From NCBI RefSeq assembly GCF_046707225.1, contig NZ_JBJKOP010000036.1, forward strand, positions 186,001 to 250,000: 64,000 nt of DNA, in the 5' to 3' direction. A program made the position numbers and the translations under genes. Of the stretch, positions 18,092-26,669 are shown in pieces. The stretch is from Caproicibacter sp046707225 (GTDB lineage: Bacteria; Bacillota; Clostridia; Oscillospirales; Acutalibacteraceae). Under the pieces are notes generated by a model. It was not told the origin of the DNA, did no database searches, and saw nothing but the letters and a program-made list of their open reading frames with translations. The stretch's first letter is position 1. Each line of letters opens with the position of its first letter.

Positions 18092-19321
18092 ATGATGAAA
18101 TTTCAAAAATCGACGGCGCTTTTGCTCTCAGCTCTGCTGCTTTGCGGCGCGGTCCCGGCTTTCGCCGCGGATACGTCGGACGGCACCGAACCGCAGGTGC
18201 TGACTGTAAGTTACTCGGATCTTGAAAATTACGTCCGTTCCAGCAACCAGACCATCAGGGCCAACAACCAGACGCTGGAAGCCCTGCAGGACAATGACCT
18301 CGCCGAACAGAAAATCGGCGATCTTCATTCCAGCGCCGCTTCGCTCTCTGGCGTGAGCAAAATGCTTCAGCAGGCGGATGCCGCCGTAAGTGCGCTTCCC
18401 GCTTCGACAGAAACGCAGGCGATCGGCAAGTCGCTGCAGGGAAGCATCGCGTCCATCAGTGCGATTTGTTCCATTCTTGACAGTGAAGCGGACCAACTGG
18501 AAACGGACGATGACCAGATTGACAAAACGGAACTTCAGATGAACGACGCGGCCGACCAGATCGTCGTCGCCGCGCAGAAGCTGTTTGTAACCTACCACGT
18601 CCTGAACTCTCAGCGCTCTGTGCTGACCGAACAGCAGCAGGTGTTGGCCGCCGCTTATCAGGCTGACCAGCTTCGGGCGCAGGTTGGGCTGATGTCGCAG
18701 ACCGACCTTCTGAGCGCGCAGCAGCAGCAAAACACGGCGGCCGACCAACTGGCCAAGCTGGTCAGCCAGATGAAAGCTGTCAGGGATAACCTGAGAATTC
18801 TGCTGGGTTATTCTGACGATTACAGTTTGAAGCTTTCTTCAATGCCGCAGGCTGATTCCGACAAAATCGCCAAGATGGACTATGACACCGATTACCGGAC
18901 GGCACTGGACAGCAACTGGACTCTTCAGGAAAAACAGAAGGAAATTGACATTGCCGACGAAGATTACGACAGAGACCTGGATTCCACAGTCGAAACACGC
19001 AAAGCGTCGCTGTTGAACCGCGATCTGGCGAAGAATCAGTTCGATGCGGCTTTCCGCCAGGCGTATGACGACGTGGCACTGAAACAATCCCTTGTAGCCT
19101 CGGCACAGTCCGCTTACGACGCAAAGGAGAAGGCGCTGGAGGCCGTTAAGCAGAAAAATTCTCTCGGAATCGCCTCCGAACTCGATGTAAAAAACGCGCA
19201 GTTGAACTGCGATAGCGCGAAAGCTTCTCTCAGCCAGGCGCAGTACGGCCTGTTTTCTTCCCAGGAACAGTACCGTTGGGCTCTGCTTGGAGTTTTAGAT
19301 CTGTCTTCTTCCGGCGGCTAA
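18092..19321 (+). CDS. TolC-family-like secreted coiled-coil protein
   Basis: A 409-residue protein with a Sec signal peptide (residues 1-26, cleavage after AFA) and a mature part that is nearly all alpha-helical coiled coil. It contains sequences typical of TolC/OEP repeats, for example a region with LRAQVGLMSQTDLLSAQQQ and a second with EAVKQKNSLGIASELDVKN about 180 residues later, consistent with the internal duplication of TolC. GAGGAG precedes the ATG; a second ATG is three bases on. In an apparently monoderm organism the role is unclear: it might bridge the cell wall. It ends the efflux operon. Confidence 0.75.
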   Translation: MMKFQKSTALLLSALLLCGAVPAFAADTSDGTEPQVLTVSYSDLENYVRSSNQTIRANNQTLEALQDNDLAEQKIGDLHSSAASLSGVSKMLQQADAAVSALPASTETQAIGKSLQGSIASISAICSILDSEADQLETDDDQIDKTELQMNDAADQIVVAAQKLFVTYHVLNSQRSVLTEQQQVLAAAYQADQLRAQVGLMSQTDLLSAQQQQNTAADQLAKLVSQMKAVRDNLRILLGYSDDYSLKLSSMPQADSDKIAKMDYDTDYRTALDSNWTLQEKQKEIDIADEDYDRDLDSTVETRKASLLNRDLAKNQFDAAFRQAYDDVALKQSLVASAQSAYDAKEKALEAVKQKNSLGIASELDVKNAQLNCDSAKASLSQAQYGLFSSQEQYRWALLGVLDLSSSGG

Positions 19322-19328
19322 AATTTAT

Positions 19329-19356
19329 TTGAAACCGACAGAAAATATGGTAAGAT
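19329..19356 (+). promoter_or_regulatory. Promoter of the downstream two-component system
   Basis: TTGAAA (19329-19334) and TAAGAT (19351-19356) with a 16-base spacer, between the TolC-like gene and the response regulator gene. Confidence 0.55.
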
Positions 19357-19387
19357 GAGAAAAGGATAAGAGCCGGGAGGGGTAAGA

Positions 19388-20083
19388 ATGGGAAAAATTC
19401 TGATTGCGGACGATGACCGCGAGATTGCTGAGCTGATTTCTGATTCTCTAAGCGACGAGGGATACGAATGCCTTCTTGCCTTTAACGGGGAAAGCGCTCT
19501 GACAAATATCAAAAATGATTCGGAAATTGCGCTGATTATTCTCGATATCATGATGCCTGACGTTGACGGACTGGAGATTTGCCGCCGAATCCGGGAAACT
19601 GTTTCCTGCCCGATTCTGTTTGTCACTGCGAAAAGCCGGACGCTTGATGCCATGCTCGGCTTTGAGATGGGCGCGGATGACTATATCACAAAGCCGTTTG
19701 TCGTGGATGAACTGGTCGCCCGGGTCAAAGCGCATCTGCGCAGGGAGCGGAGGAGCCGGCAGGCAAAGCCGGTGCTTCTGGAAGCGGGGGACGTTTGTCT
19801 GAACGTTGAAAGCTACGATGTCACCGTTCGGGGGGAACCGGTTTCCCTTTCCCTGCGGGAATTCCAGCTTCTAAGCTTTCTCTGCGAGAACGCGGGAAAG
19901 GTACTTTCGCGAGAGCAGATTTTCCAGTCGGTGTGGGGAATGGATTACGGGGATATCGGTACGGTGGCCGTAAACATCAAAAATCTGCGGGATAAAATCG
20001 ACCGGGACGGCCGCCGCATTAAGACCGTCTGGGGCGTTGGGTATAAATTCGTAAAGAATGAGGGGAACGGCAGTGAGCATTAA
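19388..20083 (+). CDS. OmpR/PhoB-family response regulator
   Basis: A 231-residue regulator: receiver domain with acidic pocket DDD at residues 8-10 and phospho-acceptor D53 in LDIMMPD, then a winged-helix DNA-binding domain (about 130-228) ending GVGYKFVKN. GGGAGGGG precedes the ATG. The histidine kinase gene overlaps its end, so the pair is one unit. It lies directly after the efflux operon and may control it or a surface-stress response; that link is by position only. Confidence 0.92.
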   Translation: MGKILIADDDREIAELISDSLSDEGYECLLAFNGESALTNIKNDSEIALIILDIMMPDVDGLEICRRIRETVSCPILFVTAKSRTLDAMLGFEMGADDYITKPFVVDELVARVKAHLRRERRSRQAKPVLLEAGDVCLNVESYDVTVRGEPVSLSLREFQLLSFLCENAGKVLSREQIFQSVWGMDYGDIGTVAVNIKNLRDKIDRDGRRIKTVWGVGYKFVKNEGNGSEH

Positions 20084-21395
20084 AATCAAGCTCCCTTTTT
20101 TTATTTTGCTTGCCATGCTGTGCAATTTTCTGCTCATCGTCGGATATTACCACTTTTATCTTTCCACTCAGATCTCAGAAACGAGCAACGAGGTCCAGGA
20201 TGAACTGCAGAAGGAGACGGACCGCATTTCCGCCGAACTGAAGAACCGCGGAGACGCCGCCACCCAACTTGAAAAAATCTCTGAAACGGAACACCTCCTG
20301 ATCCTGGTTCAGGACGAAACGGGGAACATTCTGTTTCAAAGCAGAAACAAAATGGGCGTCACATTTGAACACCGCGCTTCCGCTCTCTTTCCCTTTGACG
20401 GGAAAACCTGTCTTCTTCAGATTACAAAAGGGGTTTCCATCACAAACCTTTCCGCGTTTCAAAACGCTCATGATTTGCTTACAACGGAGCTTGGTATCAT
20501 TTTTATCGTTTTGGTGCTGAGCGGCGTCTATATTTATGTGCGGTATGCAAAGCAGGTCGTTTCCCTACAGAAAAAAATGGAGCGCTATCAGTCCGGAATC
20601 CGGCCCGAGCGAGTCAAACGCCGCGATGAAATCGGTCAGCTTCAGAACCGGTTTGCCGATCTGACAGACGCGCTTGAAGAGGAAAAGCAAAAGCAGGAAC
20701 GAATCATCGTTTCCATTTCCCATGACATCAAGACGCCTCTTACCTCTGTAATGGGCTATGCGGAACGCCTGAAAAAGAAATCCCTGACCGAGGAAAAACG
20801 GGAGCAGTATGTCGACACCATCTACCGTAAATCGGTCGCCATTAAGTCCCTGATCGACGATTTTGACGAGTACCTCAGCTACCATGCCCCATCCTCGCTT
20901 CGAAAGCAGTTGGTCACGGTAGAGCAGCTTGGGCAGGTCCTGCAGTTAGAATACGGTGAAGAACTCCGGGAGAGGGGCGTTCCGTTTTCCCTGAAAATCG
21001 ACTGCCCGCAGGTTAAGCTCGCCGTGGACCTCTCCAAGATTCGGCGCATCTTCGGAAATCTGATTGACAACAGCCTCAATCACAGAAGCAAAACACCGCT
21101 CCAAATCTCCGTCGTCTGCAAAAGGGAGGACGGCAGCGTGATTTTCTCAGTGGAAGACAACGGAACCGGCGTAAAAAACGAAGAGGAACTCAGAAAGATC
21201 TTTGAACCGTTCTATACCTCGGACAAGGCCCGTACCTTTGCGGGCCTCGGCCTTTCGATCTGCCGGGAAATCATTGAGGCGCACGGAGGAAGCATTTGTG
21301 CGGAAAACCGGAGGGAAGGCGGCCTGCGCGTCATCTTCTGTTTGCCGGAGGAATGCGGGACGGGCCGACACCTGATTAATATGAAAAATTCCTGA
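20073..21395 (+). CDS. Sensor histidine kinase
   Basis: A 440-residue membrane kinase. The GTG at 20073 is preferred because GAGGGG lies just upstream, while an in-frame ATG at 20058 has no site. Two membrane helices (about residues 7-25 and 145-165) enclose a sensor domain of about 120 residues. Then follow a linker, the H box (SISHDIKTPLTS), and the ATPase domain with N box NLIDNSLNH and G boxes EDNGTGV and GLGLSI. It phosphorylates the regulator encoded just upstream, whose gene it overlaps by 11 bases. Confidence 0.9.
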   Translation: MSIKIKLPFFILLAMLCNFLLIVGYYHFYLSTQISETSNEVQDELQKETDRISAELKNRGDAATQLEKISETEHLLILVQDETGNILFQSRNKMGVTFEHRASALFPFDGKTCLLQITKGVSITNLSAFQNAHDLLTTELGIIFIVLVLSGVYIYVRYAKQVVSLQKKMERYQSGIRPERVKRRDEIGQLQNRFADLTDALEEEKQKQERIIVSISHDIKTPLTSVMGYAERLKKKSLTEEKREQYVDTIYRKSVAIKSLIDDFDEYLSYHAPSSLRKQLVTVEQLGQVLQLEYGEELRERGVPFSLKIDCPQVKLAVDLSKIRRIFGNLIDNSLNHRSKTPLQISVVCKREDGSVIFSVEDNGTGVKNEEELRKIFEPFYTSDKARTFAGLGLSICREIIEAHGGSICAENRREGGLRVIFCLPEECGTGRHLINMKNS

Positions 21396-21746
21396 AGTTC
21401 AACTAAAGCACTTCACCTGAAACCCTTAACTCAGATGGGCAAGAAAGATTCCGCCGGATAATGCTTCGGATTTTCGGCTGCGATGTCCGTCAGCCGCTGC
21501 CAGCTCCCTTTTGGAACTCAAGAAATATGCGGCGTAATCAGACAGGTTCTTTGTTTTTCATAGATACCCACAGACAAGTCGGTGGGGGCGCCAAAGCGCA
21601 ACATGTTCCCTGCGGGGGCTATTGCAAAACAACTCAAAAAAAGAAGTCGGAGCAACCATCCCAAAAGGAATTGGCTACTCCGGCTTTTTTGTTTAGAACA
21701 ATAGTTGTGAATAAAACACTGAGACGCTTAGAACATATAACACACT
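21396..21746. other. Gene-free stretch between two two-component loci
   Basis: I see no intact gene. The minus strand reads as protein-like sequence over about 21436-21630 (for example WQRLTDIAAENPKHYP), but it carries an in-frame TGA and no start; it may be a relic. A GGGGCTATTGCAAAA motif lies at 21615-21629 and a terminator at 21645. The left boundary of the AT-rich accessory segment falls here. Confidence 0.45.
21645..21690 (+). terminator. Probable terminator after the two-component system
   Basis: AGTCGGAG pairs with CTCCGGCT (one G-U pair), with extra pairing inside, followed by TTTTTTGTTT. Confidence 0.65.
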
Positions 21747-22655
21747 TCAGTTCAGGGCCAAAGGAAACTTTATTTTCATGTGAAGGAGGCATTCTTGCAA
21801 AGTAACATCAGCGATTTTCCCATTCATTTTTTCTATTAGCGTCTTTACAATGTAAAGGCCAAGTCCCGATCCGCTGCTGTTTCGGGATTTGTCTGCTGTA
21901 TAAAAGCGCTCAAACAGATGTTTGATATCATCCGCCTTTAAATTTGGCGCTGGATTGCGAATGGACAAAAAAGCATAGGAACCGGACGCTTCCAAACTGA
22001 TTCCGACATTTCCTTTTGCATAACGTGACGCATTGTTCAGTAAATTTTGGATGATGCGTGTGCAGGCAACACAATCACCGGTGATCCAGACGGGATGACT
22101 AGGGAGATGAACGTTAAGAGTAATTCCAAGTCTATGAAGCAGTTCATATTGGCCTGCTAAAACATCACCAAGCAATCGGTTTAAGTCCAGCTTCTCTGTT
22201 TTAAGCGGTGTTTCCCTGACATCCAGTACAGACAGTTCATACAGATTGTTGATCATGGATTTCAGGGCATGTGCCTTATTATCGACGGTTTTCAGATATT
22301 CCTTGCGCTTTTCATCCGGGCACTCGGGATTCTGAGACAATTGCAGATATCCTAAAATTGAAGTCAGTGGTGTCCGCAGATCATGGCTAAGATTTGCAAT
22401 CGAATCTTTTAGTTGAAGATCACTACGGCGTACTTCAATACGCAGTTTTTTTTGCAATTCTAAATTTCGGTTAATCGCAGCGGCAAGTTTGCTGAGATCG
22501 TCGTCAATCAATGCAACCGTTACCATTTTTTCTGTCTTCTCACTTGTGCGTTCGTTCAGTTGAACGGTTATATTACGAAATTGTCGCTTTAGGCGAAAAA
22601 GGCGGGTTGCTAAAATGCATGCTGCAATACAGACGCCCAATAGGATCCAGATCAT
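21747..22655 (-). CDS. Sensor histidine kinase of the ABC-2 peptide-resistance-type operon
   Basis: A 302-residue kinase with only one N-terminal membrane helix (about residues 2-20) and no extracellular sensor domain. The H box is NLSHDLRTPLTSILGYL, the N box NLLNNASRY and the G box SGSGLGLYIVK. Small kinases of this kind often accompany lantibiotic or bacitracin-type ABC transporters and need the transporter or a partner for sensing. It is the last gene of a minus-strand operon, 22 bases after the second permease gene. Its regulator is the first gene of the same locus. Confidence 0.87.
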   Translation of the reverse strand: MIWILLGVCIAACILATRLFRLKRQFRNITVQLNERTSEKTEKMVTVALIDDDLSKLAAAINRNLELQKKLRIEVRRSDLQLKDSIANLSHDLRTPLTSILGYLQLSQNPECPDEKRKEYLKTVDNKAHALKSMINNLYELSVLDVRETPLKTEKLDLNRLLGDVLAGQYELLHRLGITLNVHLPSHPVWITGDCVACTRIIQNLLNNASRYAKGNVGISLEASGSYAFLSIRNPAPNLKADDIKHLFERFYTADKSRNSSGSGLGLYIVKTLIEKMNGKIADVTLQECLLHMKIKFPLALN

Positions 22656-22677
22656 TATTCACCGCCTTCTTCCTCTG

Positions 22678-23472
22678 CTATTTTAATTCACATCTGCGGA
22701 ATACACAATAGGCGATGCCTAAAAAGAAAATTGTCCAGCCTACGGCTACACCGGCAGTCCAAAACATCTGTAAAGGAGTAAGCGTTGAATATAAGGCATA
22801 TCGCATTAAGAATGCGGGATGCAGGTACAACGAAAGCGACGGATTTAGTGGATAAAGAGTCCCATGAACCTTTGGAACAGCTTGTTCCAAAGCCGGCATT
22901 GTCCAGCAGGCGACCAAAAGGAACAATGCGGAAGTGGTGATCGTTTTGGCTGTGTCTCTGAGAAATGCCACAATAAGGATACAGGCCGAGAAAAGTGAAA
23001 AATTCAGTAACAGCAATAGTACAGTAGCACGAAATAGATAAGGGAGCATTTCTTCTGCGGAAGGGGATGGAATGCTTCCCGCCCACCGCAGACAGCCAAC
23101 GAATACTGCCAGGAAAACGGCGATGTTTGGAACGGCAAATCCCGTAATGCATTGACTGAAGAATATGGATTTCCGACTGTGGCCCGCTGCAACCTCCTGA
23201 TCTACTGTCCGATCAGAGAATAGCTGACCAAGCATCATTGCGGTAAACGTGTCGCTGATCATCAGCAATGGGTAAATTGTGTCCGCCGTTAAGGCTGCAA
23301 AAAAGCCTTTGATGTTATAAGAAACGCCTGCAACCATAGGGGGGTCTGTCAGGTATTGCAATCCGGTGGAATTTGTAATTAGAAGAGTGAATGCACAGCA
23401 TACCACAAGTGTGATCCCAAAAATCGGATTATGCCTTATTTCAAACCATCTGTGTTTTATCAAATTACTCAT
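22678..23472 (-). CDS. ABC-2-type permease subunit B
   Basis: A 264-residue membrane protein with about six predicted helices, beginning MSNLIKHRWFEIRHN, an amphipathic start typical of lantibiotic-immunity (LanEG/BcrB-like) permeases. It is next to a second, different permease of the same size and an ATPase, the usual F-E-G composition of self-protection transporters. Ten bases separate it from the other permease gene. The substrate (antimicrobial peptide, or lipid-linked antibiotic) is inferred from the layout only. Confidence 0.8.
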   Translation of the reverse strand: MSNLIKHRWFEIRHNPIFGITLVVCCAFTLLITNSTGLQYLTDPPMVAGVSYNIKGFFAALTADTIYPLLMISDTFTAMMLGQLFSDRTVDQEVAAGHSRKSIFFSQCITGFAVPNIAVFLAVFVGCLRWAGSIPSPSAEEMLPYLFRATVLLLLLNFSLFSACILIVAFLRDTAKTITTSALFLLVACWTMPALEQAVPKVHGTLYPLNPSLSLYLHPAFLMRYALYSTLTPLQMFWTAGVAVGWTIFFLGIAYCVFRRCELK

Positions 23473-23482
23473 TTTACACCTC

Positions 23483-24196
23483 TCAGCAAAGCTCTTCGTT
23501 CCGAAAAATCAAAGAAGAAATGGCAAACAGGGATACCGACCATAGAATCCCCACCAGTATGCCATAAGCCGGAGAAACTGTGCCGTTTACCATAAGGAGC
23601 AAGATCCCAGCCGGGAAAACATGTGCAAGCATATTGGCATGAGAGCCATTCAACAGCAGGATCATAACAAAGTACAGGATGATCGGAATACCGATGGTGC
23701 GGCCGACATCGCGGAAGCAGACTGCCGCCAACAGGGAAAAAGTTCCGATTGCAAACCCGAGAATGAGAAGTGCCGCAATCAAACCTGCCAACTGCAAAAT
23801 TGCACCCGGGGAAAGCACAGTACCCCACCCGTTCCTTACGGTACAGGTAATGGTAAGGAATAGGGGAAAAAGAAACAGTATAACATCAATCGCGATTAGA
23901 AAAGCGCTGGTCTTCGCCAAAAGCACGGCTACACGGCTTTTTCCTGCCATCAATGCATGATACAGCGTTCGGTCCGCGAAATCGCTGCCGATAAAGAGGC
24001 CCCCGTAGATGCACGATATTAAAATTGTAAGGATCTCTTTTCTCATCATTTCCGAAAGTGCTTGATTCCCTGACATACTGAAGATTGCACTGCCGGAGAT
24101 TACAATGATATTAATCGCTATGATTACAACGAGGGTTATCCAGAACGTTGTGTCGTGAAAGAGTTTATACCTTTCTGCGTGAAACAATTTTCCCAT
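23483..24196 (-). CDS. ABC-2-type permease subunit A
   Basis: A 237-residue protein with about six predicted helices and the start MGKLFHAERYKLFHDTTFW, again like LanE/LanG or BcrB permeases. It follows the ATPase gene with a single base between stop and start, so expression is coupled. It probably dimerises with the product of the next gene. No damage is seen. Confidence 0.82.
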   Translation of the reverse strand: MGKLFHAERYKLFHDTTFWITLVVIIAINIIVISGSAIFSMSGNQALSEMMRKEILTILISCIYGGLFIGSDFADRTLYHALMAGKSRVAVLLAKTSAFLIAIDVILFLFPLFLTITCTVRNGWGTVLSPGAILQLAGLIAALLILGFAIGTFSLLAAVCFRDVGRTIGIPIILYFVMILLLNGSHANMLAHVFPAGILLLMVNGTVSPAYGILVGILWSVSLFAISSLIFRNEELC

Positions 24197-24197
24197 A

Positions 24198-25112
24198 TCA
24201 CCGGCCTCCTATTTTATGCAGAAAATAGTCTTCCAGACTGGCACCGGCAAGGCTGAGGCCAGTTACGAGCAAACCTGCCTGTGCAAGAGTCCGTGCGATA
24301 TCTTCCAAGTTGTTCAAATGATCATAAAGTCGCACTGTATTATCAGGCATGACATGAAAATTTGTCGTATGAAGAGCGTTTTCCAGCGCGGCCGCCGTTT
24401 TAGAGGCATCGTTTGTTTTAATGGCGATATGCCGCTTGCATTTTTCATCCAGCTCATTTTGAGTTAATTCTTCCAATACGCGGCCTTTATGCAGCAGGAT
24501 ATAACGTGTGGCCGTCTGATACAACTCACTGAGGATATGGCTGGAAACAAGAAGTGTAATTCCTCTTTCACGATTGAGCCGTTTCATCAGTTCCCGGATT
24601 TCCACAATTCCTGACGGATCAAGGCCGTTGATCGGTTCGTCAAGAATTAAAAATTCAGGGTCATTCAGCAGAGCCATTGCAATGCCCAATCGCTGGCGCA
24701 TGCCAAGCGAAAAATGACGCACGCTTTTTTTACCTGTATCTGACAAGCCAACCAGTTTCAATGTTTTGCCGATGCATTCTCGGTCCGGAATGCCTCGCTG
24801 AATTCGTTGAGCCTCCAGATTCTGTTCAGCGGTCATGTTTTTATAAAGCGCAGGCGTTTCCACCATGCACCCTATGCGGGCGCGCTGCATTTGCAGTTCT
24901 TTTTCCCCAAGTTTTCCAAACAACGATATGCTTCCCTCTGTCGGAAACGATAAGCCTGTGACAAGACGTATCGTAGTGGTTTTTCCCGCGCCGTTTTCGC
25001 CGATAAAACCATATATCTCGCCGCGCTGCAATGAAAGATTCATATGATCGAGCGCTAATGTATGCCGGTACTTCTTCGTTAAATTTCTCGCTTCAAAAAC
25101 GGTTTCTTCCAT
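24198..25112 (-). CDS. ABC transporter ATP-binding protein (BcrA/LanF type)
   Basis: A 304-residue ATPase. Walker A GENGAGKTT lies at about residues 39-47, the signature is FSLGMRQRLGIAMAL and Walker B FLILDEPINGLDP, the pattern of BcrA/LanF ATPases. The C-terminal 90 residues form the usual extra domain. The ATG at 25112 is favoured because AAGGGAG stands nine bases before it; ATGs further up lack a site. The gene follows a direct-repeat operator and a terminator hairpin, so it starts its own regulated transcript. Confidence 0.88.
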   Translation of the reverse strand: MEETVFEARNLTKKYRHTLALDHMNLSLQRGEIYGFIGENGAGKTTTIRLVTGLSFPTEGSISLFGKLGEKELQMQRARIGCMVETPALYKNMTAEQNLEAQRIQRGIPDRECIGKTLKLVGLSDTGKKSVRHFSLGMRQRLGIAMALLNDPEFLILDEPINGLDPSGIVEIRELMKRLNRERGITLLVSSHILSELYQTATRYILLHKGRVLEELTQNELDEKCKRHIAIKTNDASKTAAALENALHTTNFHVMPDNTVRLYDHLNNLEDIARTLAQAGLLVTGLSLAGASLEDYFLHKIGGR

Positions 25113-25161
25113 TCCGTTCATCTCCCTTTGCCATTTATTATGAATGGCAATTCTCAAGAGT

Positions 25162-25190
25162 TTCTAAAGAGATTCTAAAAAGATTCTAAA
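25162..25190 (-). promoter_or_regulatory. Three 11-bp-phased direct repeats, probable response-regulator operator
   Basis: TTCTAAA occurs at 25162-25168, 25173-25179 and 25184-25190, an exact 11-base period (TTTAGAA on the transcribed strand). OmpR-family regulators bind such head-to-tail repeats. They sit where a -35 box would be for the ATPase gene, and I see no good -35 sequence, which suggests activation by the neighbouring regulator. Confidence 0.7.
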
Positions 25191-25226
25191 GAAATCGCCT
25201 GTTCTCATGTAAAACAAGAACAGGCG
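25187..25226 (-). terminator. Terminator between response regulator and ABC genes
   Basis: A perfect 10-base stem (CGCCTGTTCT / AGAACAGGCG) with an 11-base loop, 10 bases after the regulator stop, followed on the minus strand by ATTTCTTT. It separates regulator transcription from the inducible transporter genes. Confidence 0.75.
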
Positions 25227-25235
25227 ACAAATTGA

Positions 25236-25913
25236 TTAGGAATTGACAGCAAGTTTATATCCAATGCCCCAAACTGTTTCGATAAATTCCCGGTCTGGGC
25301 AAACAGCTCTCAATTTTCGTCTTAAATTGCTGATGTGTGTATTGACGGCATTGTCATCATAATTGTATTCCTCATCCCAGACACTTGTAAAAAGATTGGC
25401 TTTCGTAAATAATTTTTGCGGATTTTCCAGAAGCAATCGAAGTATTTTTATTTCAGTTCCCGTTAACGAAACAAATTTTCCTGACACTGTGCAGCGACTG
25501 GTTTCCGTGTCAAATTCCAAAGGCCCGGCGACAAGCGGTGAGGACGAATAGCCTCGGCTTCTCCTTAAGTTGCTTTCTACTCTCGCCAACACTTCCTCAT
25601 TGTCAAAAGGTTTGGTGATATAGTCGTCCGCGCCTGTGCGAAGCATATCGACCTTCACTGCAGTTTCATCCTTGGCGGAAATAATAATAACCGGGATATT
25701 TGAAAACCGCCGATAGTTTATAAGTAATTCTTCGCCTGAAATCTCGGGAAGCATCAAATCCAGGAGAATCATATCAAATTTGCTGTTCTTCATGGTTTCG
25801 TATGCGGCTTTCCCTGAAAATCGAGGAAGACAGCAATAGTTATTTCCAGTTAGTATATTGCAAAGCAAAAGGCTGATTTCCTTATCATCTTCAATCACCA
25901 GAATATTTGGCAT
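25236..25913 (-). CDS. OmpR-family response regulator of the ABC-2 operon
   Basis: A 225-residue regulator with receiver acidic residues E8-D9-D10, phospho-acceptor D52 in LLDLMLPE, and a winged-helix domain ending TVWGIGYKLAVNS. An extended -10 promoter lies 19 bases upstream of the ATG. It most likely binds the phased direct repeats downstream of its own gene and switches on the transporter and kinase genes. It is separated from them by a terminator, so basal regulator levels can be independent of induction. Confidence 0.92.
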   Translation of the reverse strand: MPNILVIEDDKEISLLLCNILTGNNYCCLPRFSGKAAYETMKNSKFDMILLDLMLPEISGEELLINYRRFSNIPVIIISAKDETAVKVDMLRTGADDYITKPFDNEEVLARVESNLRRSRGYSSSPLVAGPLEFDTETSRCTVSGKFVSLTGTEIKILRLLLENPQKLFTKANLFTSVWDEEYNYDDNAVNTHISNLRRKLRAVCPDREFIETVWGIGYKLAVNS

Positions 25914-25931
25914 ACCGTATCACCCCAGATA

Positions 25932-25940
25932 ATTATAGCA
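25932..25940 (-). promoter_or_regulatory. Extended -10 promoter of the response regulator gene
   Basis: On the minus strand TGCTATAAT forms an extended -10 box; no clear -35 box is seen. Confidence 0.5.
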
Positions 25941-25997
25941 CAAATTCGGTGCCCGCGCCCTTTCTAACCTAATGTGCCCTAACTAAACGACCTTAAG

Positions 25998-26518
25998 CGT
26001 TATGCAGCCTAAAGGTGTAAAAAAATCGGAGACTACACATTTTCTGCCTGCGAAAACTTAAAAAATATGTCGCTGCCTGACTGAATTACGGCAATAGGCG
26101 ATAATGCATTTGGAAAATGTGCTTTTTCAAACATACGGTCCCCAATAATGTGACTTCAATCGTTGCGGGTCCTTTTTTAGACTGCGCCAATTTAGAAAGC
26201 ATAACATTACCTGAAAATTAAATGAAATTCCTGATAATACGTTTTTCGACTGAAATAAACTAAAAAGCATATCAATACCGAAAAGTGTTAAAAAAATCGG
26301 AGAAAACGATTAACCTGTCAAATATTTCGATCTCCGACGGCGATGCATTTTGCGGCTGTAAAAATCTTACCAGTGTAACAATACCGGAAAATATTTCGAT
26401 TATAGGCAGCGACGCGTTTTTAAAATGCTCAAATTCATCTGCAATCAATGCAGATGAAAAAGCAGCAGGTACTGCAGTTCGGGCGGCATGCTTTATTCAA
26501 AAGATAAAAGCATGAATT
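25998..26518 (+). pseudogene. Decayed BspA-type leucine-rich-repeat (LRR_5) protein
   Basis: Translated pieces in shifting frames show at least four LRR_5 units: GVKKIGDYTFSACENLKN (from about 26008), then AIGDNAFGKC after a TGA stop, then VAGPFLDCANLESITLPEN in another frame, then KLKSISIPKSVKKIGEN after another stop. The last open piece (26285-26515) has DAFCGCKNLTSVTIPEN and IIGSDAFLKC. The repeats are obvious, but stops and frameshifts break them, and there is no signal peptide or anchor. The parent would have been a secreted or surface LRR protein. Confidence 0.8.
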
Positions 26519-26669
26519 AGTACACTTTTCGTTTCAACATCAAGGTTTCCCCTTTTGCTGCGATTTTAGAAAGGGTTTTTAGCTCGTACATTAGCCGAAT
26601 AACATAAAGGTGTGCATTTGTACTGATTAAGGAGAAATACTAAAATAGATCTGAAGATGGGGTGAAGGA

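Noticed and set aside
21461..21805. 114-codon plus-strand open frame
   Set aside because: It crosses a terminator hairpin and the end of the opposite kinase gene; composition does not look coding.
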